Shown: positions 23,324-29,225 of the stretch, piece by piece | Layout of the letters: each line of letters begins with the position of its first letter | Position numbering within the stretch: the first letter of the stretch is position 1 | Made by a program: the position numbers and the translations under genes | DNA from: a virus | Virus record (IMG/VR): IMGVR_UViG_3300037847_002535 | Coordinates: 1 to 37,653 of that record | DNA: 37,653 nucleotides | Strand: one strand, 5' to 3' | Notes under the pieces: generated by a model | The model's input: only the letters and a program-made list of their open reading frames with translations | What the model was told of the DNA's origin: nothing | Databases searched by the model: none

Positions 23324-24829
23324 TTAGCTGAAGTTCCTAACATCAACCTCAACTACGTCACCGAAAGGCATTTCAGAGGATTTTGCCTGATACTCGTTGG
23401 TGATTGCCCAAATAACAGGAACATTGGGTTCAACCTCAGGTGAGACCATGCCCCATCCATCAGTAAAGTAGATGAATGCACAAACATCATCAACATCATC
23501 TGAATGCTCATTGAAGAGATTGAAGGGAGGGTCAAAGGCAGTTCCACCTCCACCCCTCATTTCCAGTTCAATCTCGTCACCATTGGCTAGGTCAAAGACA
23601 TCCCAAAATTCTCCATGCTCGTTAGAATTGATTGTCGTATCGCAGTAACAAACATGAACCCTTTCAAGATTAAGAGACCTCACTATCTCGTCTATCTCAA
23701 CTGCATAAATGTTCAGTTCATGCTGAGAGATAGAACCACTAGTGTCTATCGCTATTGCTATCGCACCACCGCTAGGGTCTTTGATATTGCTAGGCAGATA
23801 AACACCTCTGTGAAAATGTCTCCTGTTAGGTCTTGCCCAAGATTGGTCTCTGCTGATAGACATATCTAACATATCTCTCAGCACTTCTCTCCAATCGCTG
23901 GTTTGACCTTTGACCTTTTCAACTGCACCTCTAAGGGAAGATGTTCCACCAAGGCTAGACATCTTGTCAGCCATGAACAACTTAGACCTTATGTTGTCAG
24001 CTATCTCGGTAATTTTTGCGGAGTCAAGTTCGTTACCTTGCTCGTCTGTTGGCTTGATAATCTCACCAACAAGGTCAGGCAAAGCATCAAACTTATCCAC
24101 ACTAGTTCCGCCACCATCAGAATATTTACCAGTCTCAGTTTCTTCACCCTCTTCAGAGTCTTCACCTTGACCGCCCTCACCCTCGTCAGAGTCCTCTTCT
24201 TCTTCAGAGTCATTAGGCTGGTTATCTGATTCTTGTTGTTGCCTTTGTTGTTCAGCAACATCATTAGCATCTTCCAACGCTTGCTGAAAAGCTTCATCAT
24301 CTGTGCTTAACACTCGATAAATTTCTTCAGCAGTCATGTTGTGGTATTCATAATTCCACAGTCCACCCTCAGGCAGTCTGTAATGTAGTTCGTACCACAA
24401 ATAGTTATTGATGGCATAATCACAAGCAACATTCCAAAGCTTGTGATTCCTGTTACCGAACCTCAAAGGATGTTCAAACACAACATGCAAAGCTTCATGT
24501 ATCAACACCGCTTCAACTCCCTCGTCAGAAGTCTTAGCAACGAAGTCAGCATTCCACTTTATCTGTGTGCCATCTGTAGCCATTGTCTGTATGTCAGTAG
24601 ACTCAACCAAAGGCAAGTTCAGTAGCATAGAAGCAATGCCGATATCTTTAGACATCAGCCTTGCTCTAGCCTTAATAACTTTTTGCTCTAGGTAATTGTC
24701 AAACAATTCTTGTGAAGTGTTTTTCTTCAAGATAGGTTCAACTTCAGTTTTTGCACATTCTTCACAAAAACCCCAAGCACCGCCTAAATTAATTTGGGCA
24801 TTACATTTAACACAATTATCTTGAGTCAT
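23324..24829 (-). CDS. Zinc-ribbon, metallopeptidase-like and VWA domain protein
   Basis: 501 residues from ATG 24829, which has GGAGG five bases upstream. C6-x2-C9 and C22-x2-C25 form an N-terminal zinc ribbon. HEALH at 111-115 with H120 belongs to the putative metallopeptidase domain of the DUF2201 type. A very acidic Glu/Asp/Gln/Ser linker follows (about 185-235). The C-terminal VWA-like domain carries the MIDAS motif DTSGS (D362) and FTDGWG. Such proteins act with MoxR/CobS-type AAA+ ATPases, as in CobS-CobT or RavA-ViaA, to remodel or metallate a target. The matching ATPase is two genes upstream. The start overlaps the 322-residue gene. Confidence 0.85.
   Translation of the reverse strand: MTQDNCVKCNAQINLGGAWGFCEECAKTEVEPILKKNTSQELFDNYLEQKVIKARARLMSKDIGIASMLLNLPLVESTDIQTMATDGTQIKWNADFVAKTSDEGVEAVLIHEALHVVFEHPLRFGNRNHKLWNVACDYAINNYLWYELHYRLPEGGLWNYEYHNMTAEEIYRVLSTDDEAFQQALEDANDVAEQQRQQQESDNQPNDSEEEEDSDEGEGGQGEDSEEGEETETGKYSDGGGTSVDKFDALPDLVGEIIKPTDEQGNELDSAKITEIADNIRSKLFMADKMSSLGGTSSLRGAVEKVKGQTSDWREVLRDMLDMSISRDQSWARPNRRHFHRGVYLPSNIKDPSGGAIAIAIDTSGSISQHELNIYAVEIDEIVRSLNLERVHVCYCDTTINSNEHGEFWDVFDLANGDEIELEMRGGGGTAFDPPFNLFNEHSDDVDDVCAFIYFTDGWGMVSPEVEPNVPVIWAITNEYQAKSSEMPFGDVVEVDVRNFS
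24121..24133 (-). repeat. Variant of dispersed repeat (ACTGGTAAATATT) in VWA gene
   Basis: Encodes TGKYS in the VWA protein linker. It differs from the main 13-mer only at the two central bases of CCAG (CTGG here). A similar variant lies in the exonuclease gene at 16857-16871. Confidence 0.45.
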
Positions 24830-25784
24830 CATTACCTCCAAGCTTACCTAAGATACCATCCTTGATGGGGTCTATAGCCTGTGTTAAATCTTCAGCTACA
24901 GATTTTCTCTTAGTCTCTTCTAACTCGCCATCACCTCTCAGGCTTGATACGTCATTGATTTTTGCTAACGCACCAACCAACTCAGCATGTGACTGATTAA
25001 TGAAAGGGTCGTTCCCCAAGATATCAGCATTGATAGAAGGCAGAACGTCTAACGCTTGCCTTAACTTATCGAAGCTTGAGTCTTTAAAGAAGACCTTGTC
25101 CGAGTCATAGTTATTTAATTTGTCCGCAATATGCTCGACCTGTTCTACCAAAGCTTCAACAGTAGTCTGAAAAACATTAGCAACATTTTTTCTGATTCTG
25201 CTTTCAGTAGCTTCTTCAATTTTTCTTTGAACACTAGCAGAGACATTAAGTCTAATGTCTCTAGAGTTACCTGTATCAGGAATAACCTGTGGCTCAATAT
25301 CAAATTTGAATTTAGAACGTATGTCCTCAACGTGGGGATAATCGTCAGGGTCATAAGCTTCACCGAGGTGTAACTTAGCATCCTCAACTAACTGTGGGTA
25401 CTCGTCACAGAACGCATCAACCTCTTTATAAAATTCAGTCTTTGCATCCTCTAAAGCTTGCCACACTCTATCAAATTCCCTGTTAGGACAAAGTCTCCAA
25501 CCGCTTACAACCTTTCCATCACCATCAGACGTATTGTCATCCCAAGGCAAAGTCAAAGGATAGTAAACATTGTTGCGTACTTGATTAATTATTCTCCTAA
25601 AATACTTGTTGGCATTCTTGCCGACCAAGTGTTTAGAAACGTGAAGAGAGTCCGACTCAGCATTCTTATCGTCTGCTAAATCTACTCTCAGTCTTTTGTC
25701 TGCTTTTATGCCACTCCAAAACTTCGTAGTTAAACGAATTAGCATGGCATTCTGCGACAAAGTAGTAGTAGTATTTTCTGTCAT
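24816..25784 (-). CDS. MoxR-VWA module middle protein (322 aa)
   Basis: A 322-residue, mostly helical, acidic protein. ATG 25784 follows TTTAGGAGG by five bases. Segments LIRLTTKFWSGIKADKRL, HLVGKNANKYFRRIINQVRN and FDRVWQALEDAKTEFYKEVDAF show no catalytic signature. Long helical stretches near residues 180-260 suggest a coiled coil. Its place between a MoxR-type ATPase and a VWA protein resembles three-gene sets in which the middle protein is of the DUF3150 type; that family name is a suggestion from memory. Likely an adaptor or target of the ATPase. Hammerhead E lies in its leader. Confidence 0.65.
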   Translation of the reverse strand: MTENTTTTLSQNAMLIRLTTKFWSGIKADKRLRVDLADDKNAESDSLHVSKHLVGKNANKYFRRIINQVRNNVYYPLTLPWDDNTSDGDGKVVSGWRLCPNREFDRVWQALEDAKTEFYKEVDAFCDEYPQLVEDAKLHLGEAYDPDDYPHVEDIRSKFKFDIEPQVIPDTGNSRDIRLNVSASVQRKIEEATESRIRKNVANVFQTTVEALVEQVEHIADKLNNYDSDKVFFKDSSFDKLRQALDVLPSINADILGNDPFINQSHAELVGALAKINDVSSLRGDGELEETKRKSVAEDLTQAIDPIKDGILGKLGGNDDSR

Positions 25785-25891
25785 AAAAACCTCCTAAACA
25801 AAATATATACTAGTTAATAATTATATTTCACTCTGCCCACTAGTGTGTTGCAGTTACCTGTGGTATTTGCAATACAGCAGTAGGTTCGTGA
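25785..25891 (-). promoter_or_regulatory. Structured leader of the 322-aa gene
   Basis: Downstream of the hammerhead E cut, the minus-strand RNA folds CTG-TATT-gca-AATA-cca-CAG into a hairpin, then holds a TTATTAACTAG element and a strong AGGAGG. The cleaved mRNA would thus begin with a short free end and a 5' hairpin. Confidence 0.5.
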
Positions 25892-25979
25892 AACCCTAAC
25901 ACCCTTGTCACAGGGTTAGGTCGTCACCGATACCTAGTTTAATGTTTCGTCTGAATCTCACAGAACTCCTCAGAGGGTT
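25892..25979 (-). ncRNA. Hammerhead ribozyme E (type I) overlapping the moxR stop codon
   Basis: Open at stem I. Stem I AACCCU (25979-25974) pairs with AGGGUU (25897-25892). Core CUGAGGA (25973-25967) matches CUGANGA exactly. Stem II G-C plus UCUG/CAGA with one bulged U is closed by a UGAGAUU-type loop, followed by GAA and A15.1. Stem III ACA/UGU holds two further hairpins: UAGG-UA-UCG(GUGA)CGA-CCUA and CCCU(GUGACA)AGGG. The cleavage base is U17 at 25898. The stop codon UAA of moxR contributes two bases to stem I. A competing CCUAAC/GUUAGG hairpin could switch it off. Confidence 0.7.
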
Positions 25980-27030
25980 AGTACTCCAAATCCCTATTCG
26001 CCAACTTGAAGGCTGAATAAGAATCGGTGTCAATGAGTTCGCTTCTCTTCTCTGTGCATTGTCTAACAAAGAAGATAGAAAACTCAGGTGTTGGGTAGCA
26101 CTCTTTGAAGAAGTCCAAAGCATTCTCAAAGTAAGTGAAAACTTTCTTATCGTTTGCATTTGTCACAACGTCAATCAATGCAGTAGCAGTAGCAAAACAA
26201 AGTCCAACATCTTCTATAGTCTGCTTACATCTTCCCTCAACTATTTCAGTCAAGTTCGGTATGTCGTTCATTAGCAGTAAGAAGTTCTTAAACTCAATCG
26301 CTTGCACTTCACCCACAAAGCTTTTGACTAGTTCCTGTATGATTGATTCATCAGGATTAGTCTTCAGCACGTCACTCAGATTAGTCCAAGTTCTAGGGGA
26401 AGGCTGAGAACCCAACTCTTTAGAATCGAAGTCATTCAACGCTTGTGGCTGGTAGTTAAGGTAACCCATAACTCTTGAGTCAACACCATGTGATGTTGCC
26501 CACTTTGACCAATCGTTGAAGTCATGTTCAAACTCTATCAAAGACACCCTACCCACAACATGAGAAGGTATCTTGTTAGAAGACGCTCTGTCGCTTGACC
26601 TGTTACCAGCACAAACAACTTTCCATCCCTCAGGCAGAACATATTCACCAAGTCTTTTCTCCTTGATTAATTGTCCAGCCAAAGTCTGAACGCTGGGGTG
26701 AGCCTGTGCAAATTCATCCAAGAACAAAAGACCTTCACCTTTTGTTGGAAGATTACCAAGGAACGCTCGCTTCTGATTATTGTCCTTATCAAGATAGGGC
26801 AGACCTCCAAGGTCTACCGACTCAAGCAAAGACAATCTAAAATCTATGAACCCAAACTCCTTTGAGTTAGGTGCGAGATTATCTACAGATAGCTTTCTGT
26901 TCCCAGCAAGTTCATTTGCTATATCAAGAACAACTGCCGACTTACCGACACCTGTTCCACCCAATAGGAAAGGAGTTATCCCCCCTTCCAAAGTTTTAAG
27001 AGCAATCGCTCTAGCTATTGATGGTTTCAT
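25978..27030 (-). CDS. MoxR/CobS-like AAA+ ATPase
   Basis: 350 residues. Walker A GGTGVGKS at 24-31, Walker B LLFLDEF at 101-107 and a sensor-1-like CAGNRSSD are all present, with the DLGGLP pre-Walker-B element that marks MoxR/CobS-type ATPases. The C-terminus is a helical lid. MoxR ATPases remodel a client recruited by a VWA partner; here the VWA gene is two genes downstream in the same operon. The start follows CTAGGAGG. The leader carries hammerhead D, and hammerhead E begins at the stop codon. Phage role unknown; assembly chaperone or host takeover are both possible. Confidence 0.88.
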   Translation of the reverse strand: MKPSIARAIALKTLEGGITPFLLGGTGVGKSAVVLDIANELAGNRKLSVDNLAPNSKEFGFIDFRLSLLESVDLGGLPYLDKDNNQKRAFLGNLPTKGEGLLFLDEFAQAHPSVQTLAGQLIKEKRLGEYVLPEGWKVVCAGNRSSDRASSNKIPSHVVGRVSLIEFEHDFNDWSKWATSHGVDSRVMGYLNYQPQALNDFDSKELGSQPSPRTWTNLSDVLKTNPDESIIQELVKSFVGEVQAIEFKNFLLLMNDIPNLTEIVEGRCKQTIEDVGLCFATATALIDVVTNANDKKVFTYFENALDFFKECYPTPEFSIFFVRQCTEKRSELIDTDSYSAFKLANRDLEY

Positions 27031-27059
27031 ATTACCTCCTAGAAATCATCAGTTAATGT

Positions 27060-27078
27060 TGCTTGCACCATGCAAGCA
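27060..27078 (-). promoter_or_regulatory. 5' hairpin of the cleaved moxR mRNA
   Basis: UGCUUGCA and UGCAAGCA pair over eight bases around a three-base loop, starting four bases after the predicted hammerhead D cut. It would cap the 5' end of the moxR message. A ribosome binding site CTAGGAGG follows before ATG 27030. Confidence 0.6.
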
Positions 27079-27157
27079 CCTAGAAGAACCTTGTTACAGG
27101 CACGACTATGAATCGTTTTAATCTTTTCGCTAGAATTTCACTAGCACGTCAGTAGGC
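27078..27157 (-). ncRNA. Hammerhead-like ribozyme D (type I)
   Basis: Begins on the base after the stop codon of the 72-residue gene. Stem I GCCUA (27157-27153) pairs with UAGGU (27082-27078). Core CUGACGU (27152-27146) departs from CUGANGA by U in place of A9. Stem II GCUAG/CUAGC is followed by GAA and A15.1; stem III AAGA/UCUU encloses ACGA/UCGU and CCU(GUAACA)AGG hairpins. Cleavage would follow C17 at 27083. The CCUGURACAAGG hairpin is shared with ribozyme E, which supports common descent. The A9 change may lower activity. Confidence 0.6.
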
Positions 27158-27376
27158 TTATTGAGTTCTCCACTTTTCGTTTTGCTCTCTGATTATCTTT
27201 TTCCATAATCTTTCGTTTCTTTTGTGTCTTATGGTACTTGCTCTCACATAGTCTTTGAATTCATCAAAATCAATACTAAGTGATTTAAGTAATGGTAAAT
27301 CAGATAGTTCTACTTCTATATCTCTATCTACATAAAGTTGAGTTAAAGCTTCATAAGTTTTTCTTGTTGCTTTCAT
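27158..27376 (-). CDS. Small basic unknown protein
   Basis: 72 residues (MKATRKTYEALTQLYVDRDI and onward), with a basic C-terminus (RHKRNERLWKKIIREQNEKW). ATG 27376 follows TTAGGAGG at five bases. It stands alone between hammerhead A in its leader and hammerhead D after its stop codon, so it could be released as its own mRNA. No family recognised. Confidence 0.65.
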   Translation of the reverse strand: MKATRKTYEALTQLYVDRDIEVELSDLPLLKSLSIDFDEFKDYVRASTIRHKRNERLWKKIIREQNEKWRTQ

Positions 27377-27406
27377 AATTCCTCCTAAGAATTAATTAGT
27401 TAATTT

Positions 27407-27458
27407 ACTGTTTCGCCCTAACAGGCATCATCAGAACAGGCACACACCTGTTGACAGT
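27407..27458 (-). ncRNA. Hammerhead ribozyme A (type III)
   Basis: Stem III ACUGU (27458-27454) pairs with ACAGU (27411-27407). The cleavage triplet is GUC with C17 at 27453. Stem I AACAGG/CCUGUU surrounds loop UGUGUG. Core CUGAUGA (27434-27428) is intact, followed by an extra U, stem II GCCU/GGGC with loop GUUA, then GAA and A15.1. CUGUC, the UGUG loop, CUGAUGA and GAAACAG are the landmarks of the satellite tobacco ringspot virus hammerhead in the same order. The cut falls 77 bases before ATG 27376. Confidence 0.87.
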
Positions 27459-27498
27459 CAGGGGAAACTTTTTAGGTCTCCCCCGCATTGGTTAAAAT

Positions 27499-27783
27499 TT
27501 AAACACTTAGCTGAAATTTATTGATGATGCTATCCCAAATTTCAATGGCTTCATCTGTTTTCATCCATTCGCCATTTTCCTTTTGTATCATTTGTGGAGA
27601 AAAATCACTCACCATCAAATCTAAAGCAGATAATATGAAATCTTTTTCTACTTCTGTAAGTCTGCTTTCCTTTTCTCTGAGCCTTCTTAATCTAGCCTTA
27701 ATTAATTTTTTAGCATGGTCTAAATTTCTAGCTTGAATTTGAGTTCCAGCTAGTTTCCCTTTTGTTACGTTAAATGTTTGCAT
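27499..27783 (-). CDS. Small basic unknown protein, first gene of the operon
   Basis: 94 residues (MQTFNVTKGKLAGTQIQARN and onward). A very basic helix KKLIKARLRRLREKE is followed by an acidic, aromatic C-terminus (DEAIEIWDSIINKF). ATG 27783 has TTTAGGAGG at five bases. It opens the leftward operon behind hammerhead B. Nucleic-acid binding is possible from the charge; no family recognised. Confidence 0.65.
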   Translation of the reverse strand: MQTFNVTKGKLAGTQIQARNLDHAKKLIKARLRRLREKESRLTEVEKDFILSALDLMVSDFSPQMIQKENGEWMKTDEAIEIWDSIINKFQLSV

Positions 27784-27818
27784 AATTCCTCCTAAAGAAT
27801 TAATTGGTTAATAATTCA

Positions 27819-27868
27819 ACTGTTTCTGCTTTCGCTTCATTCAGGCTGGACACACATCCAGCGACAGT
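27819..27868 (-). ncRNA. Diverged hammerhead ribozyme B (type III)
   Basis: Stem III ACUGU (27868-27864) pairs with ACAGU (27823-27819). Cleavage triplet GUC, C17 at 27863. Stem I GCUGGA/UCCAGC closes the same UGUGUG loop. The core reads CUGAAUGA, one base longer than CUGANGA, and stem II is only GC(GAAA)GC flanked by A on both sides, then GAA and A15.1. Stems III and I are perfect and co-vary with copies A and C, but the core insertion may cripple it. A rival hairpin GACAGTA/TACTGTC just upstream can sequester stem III. Confidence 0.65.
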
Positions 27869-28270
27869 AGGAGGTACTGTCAGTTAGTTTTTACTCTTCC
27901 CTAGACTCTAATCATTCAGCCGAAGCTTACTGTGATTATCCTCATGTACTTAATCGACTTTATGGTTCGCCTGACTAAGCATCCCTCAAGTAACCCAACG
28001 CTACTTTCACAGGGAGGGGAATTTCATCCCATCAAAGACTTGCAATAACTGTCACTTATTGTTCGTCACCTACGCCCATTTTTTCTGTTCTCGTCTCGTT
28101 CACATGAACCCTAGCTTTATATTTCACTAGGAGGGGGAGTCATCACGACTGCGTTCCATGTGGTACATATTAGCATCCCTATCCTCATTTGCAACTACAT
28201 TCTTATCTACATAAGTGAAAGCATCTTGCGAGCGTTCCCATAGAACCTGTGACGAGTTAATATTCCTCCT
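27869..28270. other. Gene-free divergent region between operon and terS
   Basis: About 400 bases with no convincing gene on either strand. It must hold the promoter of the leftward operon and probably of terS, but I see no clear sigma-70 pair. Several small hairpins occur: CAATAA/TTATTG near 28043, GTTCACATGAAC near 28099, CTTAT-ctac-ATAAG near 28203. On the minus strand AGGAGG (28270-28265) is followed by a 44-codon open frame from ATT (28261) to TAG (28127) with no standard start codon. Confidence 0.5.
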
Positions 28271-28756
28271 ATGGATGAGACAAAAAAACCGCAACTAGAG
28301 ATAGTAAAAAAGAAGGACCAACTGACCATAAAACAGAGAGCCTTTGTTGATGAAATAATCAAGGGCAAGTTGGGTAGCTACAAGGAAGCGTATGCGAAGG
28401 TATATGACGTAGCCTTAACCAAGGAAGGCAAGATACCGAAATGGGTAGAGGTTGAAGCAAGTAAGCTTGTGGCGAACCCTAAGATAGCACTAAGCATACA
28501 GAAGGCTATCGAGAGGAAGGAGACCTCGGCAGTTGCTTCTAACCTACGAATAAAGAATTATGTTTTGGAACGACTATACAAAGAGAGTCAGGAAGCAAGT
28601 TCAGATTCTAGCAGAGTGCAAGCATTACATTTGTTAGGAAAGACTGTTGCTCTGTTCTCGGATGTAGTAGAGACAAAAGAAGCACGAACCACAGACCAAA
28701 TAGAAGAGGAGATAGAGGAAAGGATATTGGCACTTCTAGAAGAGGATAATCAGTAA
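28271..28756 (+). CDS. terS: Terminase small subunit
   Basis: 161 residues. TIKQRAFVDEIIKGKLGSYKEAY has the Kx-x-F...G...EAY pattern of small-terminase DNA-binding domains, followed by a helical oligomerisation region and an acidic tail (DQIEEEIEERILALLEE) for contact with the large subunit. It recognises phage DNA and starts packaging. It precedes terL, although 469 bases separate them. The bases before ATG are CCTCCT, the reverse of a ribosome binding site, so initiation is unusual. Confidence 0.75.
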   Translation: MDETKKPQLEIVKKKDQLTIKQRAFVDEIIKGKLGSYKEAYAKVYDVALTKEGKIPKWVEVEASKLVANPKIALSIQKAIERKETSAVASNLRIKNYVLERLYKESQEASSDSSRVQALHLLGKTVALFSDVVETKEARTTDQIEEEIEERILALLEEDNQ

Positions 28757-29225
28757 CCGACCAGCACACCCACAGACGCACCCACGCATGCGACCCAAAC
28801 AGAGGTGCATGTGCATGTGCGTGAGAGCGACCTAATAAGAAGAGACAAATCCCAGCGAGTACCACCCTATTTTTGAGCCAGCTTCTCGTGCACCCGCACC
28901 CCCCTGTGTGCCCGCACGCACGCACGTCATATATACATAGTGATTTGCACATTTAATTACAACTATTCCCAACCATATCGCATTTTGCTATCAGGTTTTG
29001 TAGGTATGCCTACCCCCTTTTCCTAGAAAACGTCTAGGGACTCCTAGACCCGAAAAAAAATTGTTGCATTTTTTTGTGAAGGGGTGCATAGTTGTAGAAT
29101 CTGTAGGTAGATATACCTAGTTGATATCTAGTTTAGTATTCATCTAGGCTAGATTACTTCTCTCCTAGTTTGCTTCTAGTATTTTTGTTTAGTAATTTAT
29201 TAGTAATTAGTTATATACTAGATAG
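28757..29225 (+). other. Gene-free segment between terS and terL
   Basis: No supportable gene in 469 bases. 28757-28930 is G+C-rich and C-rich, unlike the rest, with GTGCAT repeats (28805-28823) and GCACGCACGCACGT (28914-28927), both strictly alternating purine-pyrimidine. 28990-29225 turns A+T-rich, with hairpins at 29000-29013 (GTAGG/CCTAC), 29032-29049 (GTCTAGG/CCTAGAC) and 29104-29119 (TAGGTA/TACCTA) and ten CTAG tetramers. Candidate packaging site (pac or cos) and terL promoter region; neither is proven. Confidence 0.5.

Noticed and set aside
24001-24300. Overlapping frames on both strands in the VWA gene linker
   Set aside because: Shadows of a low-complexity acidic linker; Leu/Lys-rich composition and no ribosome binding sites.
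27030-27052. Another CUGAUGA in the moxR leader, followed by GAAAC in the start region
   Set aside because: The bases between do not form a stem II and hold the ribosome binding site; no matching stem I or III. Chance match.
27869-27930. CUGAAUGA followed by a small stem and GGAAG on the minus strand, upstream of copy B
   Set aside because: GAAG instead of GAAA and no partner for stem I or III could be found.
28608-28952. 114-residue minus-strand frame rich in His/Ala/Trp over the terS end
   Set aside because: No ribosome binding site, improbable composition, opposite to terS and caused by the GTGCAT/GCAC repeats.
29021-29060. Hairpin GTCTAGG/CCTAGAC followed by GAAAA, resembling hammerhead stem II
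   Set aside because: No CUGANGA core before it and no cleavage site; kept only as a hairpin.
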